A model generated the notes under the pieces. It saw nothing but the letters and a program-made list of their open reading frames with translations, had not been told where the DNA came from and ran no database searches. Positions 35,826-43,835 of a DNA stretch of 50,296 nucleotides are shown here, in pieces; positions within the stretch are counted from its first letter, which is position 1; each line of letters starts with the position of its first letter. The stretch is taken from NCBI GenBank assembly GCA_017449075.1, contig JAFSKG010000039.1, positions 1 through 50,296 on the forward strand, given 5' to 3'. The translations under genes and the position numbers were made by a program. This DNA comes from Lachnospiraceae bacterium (GTDB lineage Bacteria > Bacillota > Clostridia > Lachnospirales > Lachnospiraceae).

Positions 35826-36882
35826 AATAGTTGCATTACTTATATGTGCAATTTGCTTAAATCAGTCAGCATTTGCTGGTCAATTTTTCTATGATGATGG
35901 AGTCAAAAAATATCTTGATGATAATGGACAGCTTGCTAAAGGCTGGAGATGGATTGATGATAATAATGACAATGTTGCAGAATGTTACCGTTTTGGTGAA
36001 GATGGAGCGATAGCAACTGCTTCGAAATTTAAGGGTAAAGATATAAATGCTGAAGGCCAGTGGGTCGTAAATGGTGTTGTACAAAGAATATATAAATATT
36101 CAGGAAGACCATTGTATTCTGCCAACGCTGCACTTGGGGAAGTTGATGACAACGAGTATTTTAATTTAGGAACTTATTCTCAAACTAGAAGATTGAATGC
36201 AACTAAGAAAAAAAATATAAAAGAGTTAATAGAAGCAGACTTAAAGAAAGATGAAGAAGATTATAGAAAAAGCTTGATAGGTCCTAAGGGAGAGTTTGTA
36301 AGACCTGAAGAAGGATATCTGCTTTCAAAAGGTGTTAGAAGTTTAGTTTCTAAAAGACCTATAGCAACAAGAAGTACTTGGCATATTATTGATGACGCGT
36401 TGAAAGAAGAAGAAATTAGATATTTGAGTGCATCTGAAAGTATAATTGCTGGGCGTGAAATGAATAGATTTGTATCTGCTTCAAATAAATTTACTGTTAA
36501 AGCTGAAAATGTAAAGATATGGGGCGGAGAAGTGTGGAGCGAAGCGATGGTCCTTCAAGGAAATGGAGCATACGTTAAGTTCGTAACAACTGACGACAGA
36601 ACTAAGTTTAAAGCAAATTACTTCACTTTTGAAATTGCACATCAAACGCATGGAGAGTCTACTGCAGATACGTATTGTGCTGTAGAATTATATCTTAATG
36701 GAAAATCTGTAGCGGTATATGATGAGTTTTGTGATGATGTTCCTGAAGTGGTTGAAGAGTACTTAGATGATGGTGAGAGTAATATGGAATTAAGGGCTAT
36801 AGTTACTGGTGATGCTCCGGGCAGAAAGATATATATTCGAAATGCACGATTTAGGATGATTAGAGAAAAAAAAGACGAATAA
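35800..36882 (+). CDS. Secreted protein with cell-wall-binding-like N-terminal repeats
   Basis: A 360-residue protein with a signal peptide (cleavage expected after AFA near residue 26). The next 80 residues have two or three aromatic/glycine repeats of the choline- or glucan-binding type (FFYDDGVKKYLDDNGQLAKGW, then CYRFGEDGAIA). A charged middle region follows, and a C-terminal domain from about 235 looks like an all-beta carbohydrate-binding module of the NPCBM kind (KVEAENVKIWGG-like start, IRNARFRMI end). Two in-frame starts, 35800 and 35806, lie inside glf; both give a good signal peptide and neither has a strong ribosome site. It is probably attached to the cell surface; the ligand is unknown. 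Confidence 0.8.
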   Translation: MKMKSLKSKIVALLICAICLNQSAFAGQFFYDDGVKKYLDDNGQLAKGWRWIDDNNDNVAECYRFGEDGAIATASKFKGKDINAEGQWVVNGVVQRIYKYSGRPLYSANAALGEVDDNEYFNLGTYSQTRRLNATKKKNIKELIEADLKKDEEDYRKSLIGPKGEFVRPEEGYLLSKGVRSLVSKRPIATRSTWHIIDDALKEEEIRYLSASESIIAGREMNRFVSASNKFTVKAENVKIWGGEVWSEAMVLQGNGAYVKFVTTDDRTKFKANYFTFEIAHQTHGESTADTYCAVELYLNGKSVAVYDEFCDDVPEVVEEYLDDGESNMELRAIVTGDAPGRKIYIRNARFRMIREKKDE

Positions 36883-36890
36883 TCAATTTG

Positions 36891-36919
36891 TTTACATTAT
36901 GTATATTTTGTGATAGAAT
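36891..36919 (+). promoter_or_regulatory. Promoter of yajC
   Basis: TTTACA (36891-36896), a 17-base spacer and an extended -10, TGA-TAGAAT (36911-36919), lie 26 bases before the yajC start. Confidence 0.6.
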
Positions 36920-36944
36920 TATATAGTATATAAAGGGGGACATT

Positions 36945-37298
36945 ATGGGATTGTTTTTAACTCAAAATGCTGGATTGGCAGGATTATTTGGCGGTAACCA
37001 AACATTAGTTATTGTAGCATATGTTCTATTTTTGATAGCCATTATGTATTTCTTGATGATAAGACCTCAGAAGAAAGAAGAACAGAAGAAAAAAGAACTT
37101 ATGGCATCTCTTGCGATTGGTGATAGTGTATTAACCACTGCAGGTTTTTATGGGATAATAATTGATATGACAGCGGATACTGTTATTGTAGAATTCGGTA
37201 ACAATAAAAATTGTAGAATACCAATGCAAAAACAAGCAATTGTGAGAAGCGAGAAACCAAATTATAATTCAGCATCAACTTCAACTGACAAAAAGTAA
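36945..37298 (+). CDS. yajC: Preprotein translocase subunit YajC
   Basis: A 117-residue protein with one membrane helix at about residues 20-42, followed by the conserved FLMIRPQKKEEQKKKELMASLAIGDSVLTTAGFYGIIIDM block. It is an accessory of the Sec translocase. The length is normal. ATG at 36945 follows AAGGGGGA. It stands alone here, with its own promoter and terminator; secD and secF, its usual neighbours, are absent. Confidence 0.94.
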   Translation: MGLFLTQNAGLAGLFGGNQTLVIVAYVLFLIAIMYFLMIRPQKKEEQKKKELMASLAIGDSVLTTAGFYGIIIDMTADTVIVEFGNNKNCRIPMQKQAIVRSEKPNYNSASTSTDKK

Positions 37299-37308
37299 AA
37301 ATTATTTT

Positions 37309-37337
37309 GAACTCGTATAAAAACGAGTTCATTTTTT
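37309..37337 (+). terminator. Intrinsic terminator after yajC
   Basis: An 8-base-pair stem (GAACTCGT with ACGAGTTC) around a 6-base loop precedes a T run. Confidence 0.9.
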
Positions 37338-37363
37338 ATGTAAATTATTTTTAAGGGGGATTT

Positions 37364-39004
37364 ATGCTTACTAATGATAAAATCCTTATGGCAAAAAATG
37401 GTGACAAAGAGTTTTATATTTTGCCAAAGATGGCAAATCGTCATGGACTTATTGCTGGTGGCACAGGATCTGGAAAAACTATAACTCTTAAGGTGATGGC
37501 TGAGAGTTTTTCTGATGCGGGCGTGCCTGTATTTTTGGCTGATGTAAAGGGAGATCTTGCTGGAATGTGTGAGCCAGGAATTGATAGTGATGACATGAAA
37601 AAAAGAATTGAAAAGTTTAAGCTCAATGACTATGGATTCAAATATAAAAAATATCCGACTCAGTTTTTTGAAATAGATAGAAAGATGGGACTCCCAATTA
37701 GAACCACTATTAGTGAGTTTGGACCAACATTGCTTTCACATATATTTGAATTAAATCAAACACAATCAGATATATTAAATGTAATATTTAAAATTGCAGA
37801 TGATGAGGGTTTGCTTTTACTCGATTTGAAAGATTTGAAGAAAATGCTTGAATATGTGGGAGACCACAGTAAAGATTTTTCTTCTGCTTATGGGAATATA
37901 ACTAAGCCAAGTGTACAATCGATTCTTCGTACTATGATTTCACTTGAACAAGAAGGAATTGATAAACTCTTTGGAGAACCAGAACTTGAATTAGGAGATA
38001 TTATCAAGACTGATTCAAATGGAAAGGGCATGATAAATATAATTCATAGCCAAAGCCTTATATTAAGTCCAAGGGTTTATTCTGCATTTATGCTATGGCT
38101 TATATCTGAACTCTATGAGACCATGCCTGAAGTAGGAGATCTTGATAAACCAAAGTTTGTATTTTTCTTTGATGAAGCTCATATATTATTTAAAGATTGT
38201 TCGCCTGCTCTACTTAAGAAGATAGATCAGATGGCTAAACTTATAAGATCAAAAGGAGTGGGACTTTACTTTATAACACAAGATCCGACTGATATTCCAG
38301 ATACTATACTTCAACAACTTGGAAATAAGGTTCAACATGTACATAGGTCTTATACTGCTAAGGATAAAAGAAATCACAAGGCAATATGTGATAGTTTTCG
38401 AGATAATAAGGATTTAAATATATCAGAGGTTCTTGAAACTCTTGGCACTGGAGAGGCACTCGTGTCATTCCTTGATGAAAAGGGTGCACCTGAAGTAGTT
38501 GATTTTGCAAAAATTCTTCCTCCACAAAGTAAGATGGGAACTATAGATGATGCAACTCGTGATAAGGAAATCAAATCATCAACAATTTATACGAAGTATA
38601 TAAAAGATATAGATAGAGAGTCTGCATATGAAATTTTAAATAAAAAAGTGGAAGAGGCACTTACCAATAATTTAGAATCAGAAAATGATGCTAAATTGAC
38701 TAAGGAGCAAGAGAAACTTTTAAAACAGCAAGCGAAAGAACAAGAGAAAATATTAAAAGAACAACAAAAGGCTTATGAGAAAGCTGTAAAAGAAGAAGCA
38801 AAAAGACAGGCTCAGGCTACAAAAAAGATGAACACAGCAATAAAGAGTGTTATGAAATCTACAGGAAGTACACTTGGTCGGGAAGTGACAAAATCTTTAA
38901 CTGATGCACTTTTTGGGTCAAATAACAAAACAGCATCAAGAGTTGCTGGAAACATAGGTTCGGCTCTTGGAAGAAATATTTTAGGAACATTGTTAAAGGG
39001 GTAA
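37364..39004 (+). CDS. HerA/DUF853-type helicase-like ATPase (YjgR family)
   Basis: A 546-residue P-loop ATPase of the HerA/FtsK-related DUF853 family. Walker A GGTGSGKT is at residues 32-39, Walker B is KFVFFFDEAH near 265, and a GVGLYFITQDPTDIP sensor block lies near 307. From about 435 a Lys/Glu/Gln-rich coiled coil (KLLKQQAKEQEKILKEQQKA) leads into a small glycine-rich C-terminal tail (GSALGRNILGTLLKG). The family is widespread but its function is unclear; a DNA-linked motor role is inferred from HerA. No nurA nuclease gene is nearby. pfkA follows after 3 bases. Confidence 0.92.
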   Translation: MLTNDKILMAKNGDKEFYILPKMANRHGLIAGGTGSGKTITLKVMAESFSDAGVPVFLADVKGDLAGMCEPGIDSDDMKKRIEKFKLNDYGFKYKKYPTQFFEIDRKMGLPIRTTISEFGPTLLSHIFELNQTQSDILNVIFKIADDEGLLLLDLKDLKKMLEYVGDHSKDFSSAYGNITKPSVQSILRTMISLEQEGIDKLFGEPELELGDIIKTDSNGKGMINIIHSQSLILSPRVYSAFMLWLISELYETMPEVGDLDKPKFVFFFDEAHILFKDCSPALLKKIDQMAKLIRSKGVGLYFITQDPTDIPDTILQQLGNKVQHVHRSYTAKDKRNHKAICDSFRDNKDLNISEVLETLGTGEALVSFLDEKGAPEVVDFAKILPPQSKMGTIDDATRDKEIKSSTIYTKYIKDIDRESAYEILNKKVEEALTNNLESENDAKLTKEQEKLLKQQAKEQEKILKEQQKAYEKAVKEEAKRQAQATKKMNTAIKSVMKSTGSTLGREVTKSLTDALFGSNNKTASRVAGNIGSALGRNILGTLLKG

Positions 39005-39007
39005 ATT

Positions 39008-39994
39008 ATGAATAGAGTAAAAACAATTGGAGTTTTGACTAGTGGTGGTGATGCACCAGGAATGAATGCTGCAGTTCGTGGCGTTGTGCGCTGTGCTGTG
39101 AATAATGGAATAAGAGTTTTAGGATTTGAGAGAGGATACAATGGTCTTCTTGATAATGAATATCGTGAGATGGACAAGAGATCGGTATCAGATATAGTTG
39201 ATAGAGGAGGCACAATTCTCTTCACTGCAAGATCAAAAGAGTTTGGGGAAGTAGAAGGCAAGAAAAAAGCTATAGAGATTTTAAAGAAAGATGGAGTTGA
39301 TGCTTTAGTAGTGCTTGGCGGTGATGGTACATTTAAAGGTGCCATGGATATGTCAAATCTTTCCAATGGCGAGATCAATGTAATAGGTATTCCTGCAACT
39401 ATAGACCTTGATATTGCTTGTACAGAATATACTATTGGATTTGATACAGCTATCAATACTGCAATGGAAGGTGTAGATAGAATTAGAGATACAAGTACAT
39501 CTCACGAGAGATGCAGTATAGTAGAAGTTATGGGTAGAAATGCAGGATACATTGCTGCATATACAGGTATCTCTACTGGGGCTGAAGATATAATTATACC
39601 AGAATATAATGAATATGGTGATATAAATAAAATTATTACCCGCGTTCGTATAGCGAATAAAAAAGGAAAGAAACATTACATAATAATAAATGCCGAAGGA
39701 ATAGGTCACTCATCAGATATGGCAAAGATGATTGAGACTATGACCGGCATAGAGACAAGAGCGACAATTTTAGGTCATCTTCAAAGAGGTGGATCACCAA
39801 CTTGTAAAGATAGAGTGTATGCTTCTATTATGGGGTGCAAGGCTGTAGAGGTTTTGATGGAAGGGAAGAAAAATAGACTCATAGTTTATCAAAATGGCGA
39901 GTTTACTGATGTCGATATAAATGAAGGACTCGCAGAGAAAAAAGTTTTTCCACAGTACTTCATTAAAACTGCAGAGGAGTTAGAATCAAAATAA
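39008..39994 (+). CDS. pfkA: 6-phosphofructokinase
   Basis: A 328-residue PfkA-type enzyme that phosphorylates fructose 6-phosphate in glycolysis. It begins MNRVKTIGVLTSGGDAPGMNAAVRGVV; the nucleotide loop is VLGGDGTFKGA near residue 101, and the sugar site has MGRNAGYIAA near 177 and LGHLQRGG near 255. The usual TIDND catalytic motif reads TIDLD here (residues 131-135): the base Asp133 is kept, but the next Asn is Leu. Small residues at the positions where PPi-dependent enzymes carry Lys (PKTIDND) favour ATP as donor. ATG at 39008 is 3 bases after the HerA-like gene, and it overlaps the next gene by one base. Confidence 0.95.
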   Translation: MNRVKTIGVLTSGGDAPGMNAAVRGVVRCAVNNGIRVLGFERGYNGLLDNEYREMDKRSVSDIVDRGGTILFTARSKEFGEVEGKKKAIEILKKDGVDALVVLGGDGTFKGAMDMSNLSNGEINVIGIPATIDLDIACTEYTIGFDTAINTAMEGVDRIRDTSTSHERCSIVEVMGRNAGYIAAYTGISTGAEDIIIPEYNEYGDINKIITRVRIANKKGKKHYIIINAEGIGHSSDMAKMIETMTGIETRATILGHLQRGGSPTCKDRVYASIMGCKAVEVLMEGKKNRLIVYQNGEFTDVDINEGLAEKKVFPQYFIKTAEELESK

Positions 39995-40317
39995 TGAATC
40001 AAATTCCAATTATAGTTTCAAATTCTTACAATAAGAAGTACTATTTAGATGAGCGATTAAATGTATTGCCAAAAGAAGTGAAAGATACATTAAAAATAAT
40101 TTTTGTAAAATTAACCGAAGAGATAGGCGGAGTCACTGAAGTTCTATTTGATAATAATGAATATGATTTAGTTTTTAAAACATATAAAAATGATGATGAC
40201 TGTAACTATGATGAGATCAATGCAAATTACAAGCTTTCAAGAATTGAAAGAGAGTATTCGGAAATATTTTCGCAAATTGCACAGTTTTGTAAATTCAAAT
40301 TAAATGGTCTAGTTTAA
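39994..40317 (+). CDS. Small conserved-looking protein (possibly DUF6145)
   Basis: A 107-residue soluble protein between pfkA and the dihydrouridine synthase gene, overlapping each by one base (ATGA-like and TAATG junctions). It contains no membrane segment or metal motif; the central part (LKIIFVKLTEEIGGVTEVLFDNN) looks like one alpha/beta unit and the rest is charged. I believe it matches DUF6145, a family of Clostridia proteins of unknown function, but this is from memory. The tight coupling to the next gene suggests co-expression. Confidence 0.75.
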   Translation: MNQIPIIVSNSYNKKYYLDERLNVLPKEVKDTLKIIFVKLTEEIGGVTEVLFDNNEYDLVFKTYKNDDDCNYDEINANYKLSRIEREYSEIFSQIAQFCKFKLNGLV

Positions 40318-41270
40318 TGTTTAAAATAGGAAACATTGAAATAAAGAACAGAATATGTGTTGCTCCAATGGCAGGTATAACAGACCTGCCATATCGCATT
40401 ATTTTAAAAGAAATGGGTGCTGCACTTATGACTACAGAACTTGTAAGTGCTAAGGGAATTTACTATAACAATCCTGGAAATGCAACTATAATGGCGACAG
40501 ATAAGAAAGAATCGCCAATTGCACTTCAGCTATTTGGTTCAGACCCAATTATTATGTCTATGGTCGCAAATAAAGTAAAGGAACCCTATGACATAATTGA
40601 TATAAATATGGGTTGTCCTGTTTTAAAAGTAGTGAGAAATGGCGAAGGCGCAGCACTCATGAAAGATGAGGTACTTGCTGCCAGGATTGTTGAGACGATG
40701 GTTCGAGTTGTAAATGACAAACCAATCACGTGTAAAATAAGAATTGGTTTTGATGATAAACATATAAATGCAGTTCGTTTTGCTAAAGCACTTGAGTCTG
40801 CAGGAGCAAGTGCAATAACAGTTCATGGTAGAACTAAAACAGAGTTATATAGTGGTGATGTGCATCGTGATGTAATTAAAGATGTAAAATCATCCGTTAA
40901 GATTCCTGTGATTGCAAATGGAAATATCTGGACTATAGACGATGCAAAAACTATGCTTGATGAGACAGGAGCAGATGCAATTGCGATTGGAAGGGCTATA
41001 AAAGGCAATCCGTGGTTTGTAAAAGAGTGTATAGAGTATATAGAAAATGGGAAGAGAATTGAAAGACCAACTAAAGATGAGATAAAAAAAATGATGTATA
41101 GACATGTGAATGATGCAATTAGTTTTAAAGGAGAGTTCACAGCTATATCAGAACTTAGACATCATATAGCGTGGTATACACATGGTATGCAAAACTCAAC
41201 AAAATTTAGATTAGCACTCAATAGTGCAACCACAAAGGAAGCAATTGTAAAACTTATAGATGAATTGTAA
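40317..41270 (+). CDS. dusB: tRNA-dihydrouridine synthase (DusB type)
   Basis: A 317-residue FMN enzyme with a TIM-barrel fold that reduces uridine to dihydrouridine in tRNA. Visible are the start IKNRICVAPMAGITDLPYR, the catalytic-Cys region DINMGCPVLKVVRNGEGAALM near residue 95, VHGRTKTELYSG near 170, and the FMN-phosphate loop VIANGNIW with AIGRAIKGNPW near 215-235. These match DusB best. The length is normal. It starts within the stop of the preceding small gene (TAATG). A palindromic repeat follows directly. Confidence 0.95.
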   Translation: MFKIGNIEIKNRICVAPMAGITDLPYRIILKEMGAALMTTELVSAKGIYYNNPGNATIMATDKKESPIALQLFGSDPIIMSMVANKVKEPYDIIDINMGCPVLKVVRNGEGAALMKDEVLAARIVETMVRVVNDKPITCKIRIGFDDKHINAVRFAKALESAGASAITVHGRTKTELYSGDVHRDVIKDVKSSVKIPVIANGNIWTIDDAKTMLDETGADAIAIGRAIKGNPWFVKECIEYIENGKRIERPTKDEIKKMMYRHVNDAISFKGEFTAISELRHHIAWYTHGMQNSTKFRLALNSATTKEAIVKLIDEL

Positions 41271-41272
41271 TA

Positions 41273-41326
41273 GCGCTCGTGAAACTCGCGCCTACGACTA
41301 GATGTATGGGCGAGCTATGCGAGCCC
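41273..41326 (+). repeat. Palindromic repeat, copy D (inverted and direct units)
   Basis: An inverted unit (about 41274-41298, whose complement reads TCGTAGGCGCGAG) lies next to a direct unit, GGGCGAGCTATGCGAGCCC (41308-41326). The direct unit ends against the GGAGG site of the aminotransferase gene. Confidence 0.78.
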
Positions 41327-41336
41327 GGAGGATTAG

Positions 41337-42626
41337 ATGAAAAAGTATAGCGAATTGACAACTGAAGAATTAAAAAAAATAAAATCTGAGTTAGAAAATA
41401 AACTTAAAGATTTAAAAGCATTAAATCTTAATCTTGACATGAGCCGTGGCAAACCATGCAAAGAGCAACTTGACCTTTCAATGGACCTTATGAGTGTGCT
41501 TGATAAACATTCTGATCTCATTTGCAAGGACGGAACTGATTGCAGAAATTATGGTCAACTTGGTGGTATAGAAGAGGCGAGAGAGTTGCTTGCTACCTTT
41601 ATGGAGAATAAAATTGAAAACATTTTGATCTATGGAAATTCTTCACTTAATGTAATGTATACCATGATTATGCAGGCTTGGGTATTTGGTATAATGGGAA
41701 GTACTCCTTGGTGTAAACTTCCTAAAGTAAAATTTTTATGTCCAGTACCAGGCTATGATAGACATTTTGCAATTTGTGAAGAATTTGGTATTAAAATGAT
41801 TAACATTCCTCTTTCTGAAACTGGACCTGATATGGATATGGTTGAAAAATTAGTTTCAGAAGATGAAAGTATAAAAGGTATATGGTGTGTGCCAAAGTAT
41901 TCAAATCCGGATGGCTATACTTATAGCGATGACACAATAAGAAGGTTTGCAAGATTAAAACCAAAAGCTACAGACTTTAGAATTTTTTGGGACAATGCAT
42001 ATACAGTTCACCATCTTTATGATGAACCAGAAAAGAGAGACCATATACTTGAAATCTTGGGAGAGTGCGAAAAGGTCGGCAATCCTGATATAGTTTACAA
42101 GTTTGCTTCTACTTCTAAGATTTGTTTTCCTGGTTCCGGTATAGCTTCTATGGCTGCATCTGATAATAATATAAAAGATATAAAGAAACATTTAAAAATA
42201 CAAACTATTGGATATGATAAGGTAAATGAACTTAGGCATGTTCACTATTTCAAAAATTTGCTTGGCATAAAATCTCATATGATGGAACATGCAAAGATAC
42301 TTAGACCTAAGTTTGAATTAGTGCTAAATACATTTGATAGAGAGTTATCAGATGTTGACATGGTTAGGTGGACAAGGCCACATGGAGGATACTTCATATC
42401 TTTCTATGCAATGCATGGCACGGCAAAAGACATAGTGGCAAGATGTAAAGAGGTAGGCGTAAAACTTACTGATGCTGGCGCTTCTTATCCATATCATAAA
42501 GACCCTGATGACTCAAATATTCGTATAGCGCCAACCTATCCGAATATTAAAGACTTAGAAGTAGCTTTAGACGTTTTTACAACTTGTGTTAAATTGTCAA
42601 CAATAAATAAAATGATTATAGATTAA
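41337..42626 (+). CDS. Aspartate aminotransferase-like PLP enzyme (Aminotran_MocR type)
   Basis: A 429-residue fold-type I aminotransferase. The start block NLDMSRGKPCKEQLDLS near residue 38 and the GNSSLNVMY block near 103 are typical of the PF12897 group, which includes the atypical aspartate aminotransferase Rv3722c of Mycobacterium tuberculosis. The PLP lysine is probably K261 in ASTSKICFPGSG, and RIAPTYPN near 400 holds the carboxylate-binding Arg. It would link aspartate or glutamate with their keto acids; the family name (alanine-glyoxylate) is an alternative. ATG at 41337 follows GGAGG, which itself abuts the palindromic repeat. Confidence 0.9.
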   Translation: MKKYSELTTEELKKIKSELENKLKDLKALNLNLDMSRGKPCKEQLDLSMDLMSVLDKHSDLICKDGTDCRNYGQLGGIEEARELLATFMENKIENILIYGNSSLNVMYTMIMQAWVFGIMGSTPWCKLPKVKFLCPVPGYDRHFAICEEFGIKMINIPLSETGPDMDMVEKLVSEDESIKGIWCVPKYSNPDGYTYSDDTIRRFARLKPKATDFRIFWDNAYTVHHLYDEPEKRDHILEILGECEKVGNPDIVYKFASTSKICFPGSGIASMAASDNNIKDIKKHLKIQTIGYDKVNELRHVHYFKNLLGIKSHMMEHAKILRPKFELVLNTFDRELSDVDMVRWTRPHGGYFISFYAMHGTAKDIVARCKEVGVKLTDAGASYPYHKDPDDSNIRIAPTYPNIKDLEVALDVFTTCVKLSTINKMIID

Positions 42627-42646
42627 TGAATGAAGAAAAGAGATAA

Positions 42647-42769
42647 AATATTTATTATTTCGATATAAATGGTTATTGGTATTATTTTGGGTCAGATGGA
42701 GCTATGTATAAAAATCAGTTGACGACAGACGGCTATTATGTCGATGCAGAGGGAAAATATAGAAATTAG
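42647..42769 (+). pseudogene. Remnant of a cell-wall-binding (choline/glucan-binding) repeat protein
   Basis: After an in-frame stop at 42644-42646, the frame reads NIYYFDINGYWYYFGSDGAM, then TTDGYYVDAEGKYRN and a stop at 42767-42769. This is the aromatic/glycine repeat pattern that ends many choline- or glucan-binding surface proteins. It has no usable start: an ATG at 42626 meets the stop after six codons. It is therefore the tail of a lost gene. The rest of the 251-base gap is AT-rich, with a possible promoter near 42777-42806 for the next operon. Confidence 0.7.
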
Positions 42770-42776
42770 TCCAAAT

Positions 42777-42806
42777 TTGCACTAAATTTTATTACTTTTA
42801 TATAGA
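42777..42806 (+). promoter_or_regulatory. Possible promoter of the nfn-hyd operon
   Basis: TTGCAC (42777-42782) is followed 16 bases later by TATATA (42799-42804), or 18 bases later by TATAGA (42801-42806). TTGATA at 42822 is a second candidate -35 with a poor -10. Both are ordinary matches in AT-rich sequence. Confidence 0.35.
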
Positions 42807-42877
42807 TATTTTATTAGAAATTTGATAAAATTATATTATTGGTTTAATCAAAATTTGATTTTGAGGAGAACAAAGAA

Positions 42878-43834
42878 TTGTATAAGATTATCAAAAAGAA
42901 AGATCTTGCCGACAAGCTTTGTTTGTATGAAATTGAGCATAATAGATTGGCTAAGGCTGCTATGCCTGGCCAATTTTTAATTGTAAAAATTGATGAGAAA
43001 GGCGAGAGAATTCCACTAACTATCTGCGATTATGATAGAGAAAAGGGAACAGTTACTATAGTGGTCCAAGAAGTTGGGGCAACAACAAAGAGAATGAATG
43101 CGATGAAGGAGGGAGACTATTTTAAAGATGTTGTAGGACCTCTTGGCAATGCATCTGACCTCATAGGTCTCTCGAAAGATGAACTTAATCAAAAAAAGAT
43201 ATTATTTATAGCAGGCGGACTTGGAGCAGCACCAGTTTATCCTCAGGCTAAGTATTTGTCAGAACTTGGTGTGAGTTTTGATGTGATACTTGGATCAAAG
43301 AGTGTAAATACATTGATACTTGAAAAAGAGTATAGTGATTTAAATTGTAATCTTTATGTTTGTACTGATGATGAAAGTTATGGTTTTAAAGGTCCTGTAA
43401 CAAATGTATTGAAAATGTTATGTGACGGAAGCATCTCTGAGGCAAATTATAAAACAATAGATGGAAAAATTGTTAAAGGTAGAGACATTTGCAAGAGTGT
43501 AGATAAAAAAACTTATGGTCATGCAGTTGCCATTGGCTCTGCTGTGATGATGAAGTTTAGTTGTCTAACTACAAAAGAACTTGGTATACCTACAATTGTA
43601 AGTATGAATACTTTGATGGTAGATGGTACTGGTATGTGTGGCGCTTGTAGACTTATGGTTGGCGATGAATTAAAGTTTTGCTGTATTGATGGACCAGAGT
43701 TTGATGGACATAAGATAGATTTTGATGCAGTTATTAAGAGACAGGCTCAATATAAGGATGAAGAGAGTAGGGCACTACTAAGATTAAATGAAGGCCCAAC
43801 GCATCACGGCAACTGCGGAAATTGTGGAGGTTAA
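42878..43834 (+). CDS. nfnA: NADH-dependent ferredoxin:NADP+ oxidoreductase, alpha subunit (NfnA-like)
   Basis: A 318-residue flavoprotein of the ferredoxin-NADP reductase / PyrK family. It uses a TTG start at 42878, preceded by GAGGAG at 42863-42868; no ATG is better placed. Visible are the FAD block ERIPLTICDYD near residue 44, the nucleotide block LFIAGGLGAAPVYPQAK near 112, and the [2Fe-2S] region DGTGMCGACRLMVGDELKFCC near 250. A segment around 190-215 looks longer than in typical members, and the tail ends in HHGNCGNCGG. With NfnB (next gene) it would form the bifurcating NADH/ferredoxin:NADP+ transhydrogenase. Alternative names used for it are sulfide dehydrogenase or glutamate synthase-associated subunit. 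Confidence 0.88.
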   Translation: MYKIIKKKDLADKLCLYEIEHNRLAKAAMPGQFLIVKIDEKGERIPLTICDYDREKGTVTIVVQEVGATTKRMNAMKEGDYFKDVVGPLGNASDLIGLSKDELNQKKILFIAGGLGAAPVYPQAKYLSELGVSFDVILGSKSVNTLILEKEYSDLNCNLYVCTDDESYGFKGPVTNVLKMLCDGSISEANYKTIDGKIVKGRDICKSVDKKTYGHAVAIGSAVMMKFSCLTTKELGIPTIVSMNTLMVDGTGMCGACRLMVGDELKFCCIDGPEFDGHKIDFDAVIKRQAQYKDEESRALLRLNEGPTHHGNCGNCGG

Positions 43835-43835
43835 T

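Noticed and set aside
38812-39456. A 214-residue open frame on the minus strand
   Set aside because: It is opposite the HerA-like gene and pfkA, both secure, and has no domain or signal.
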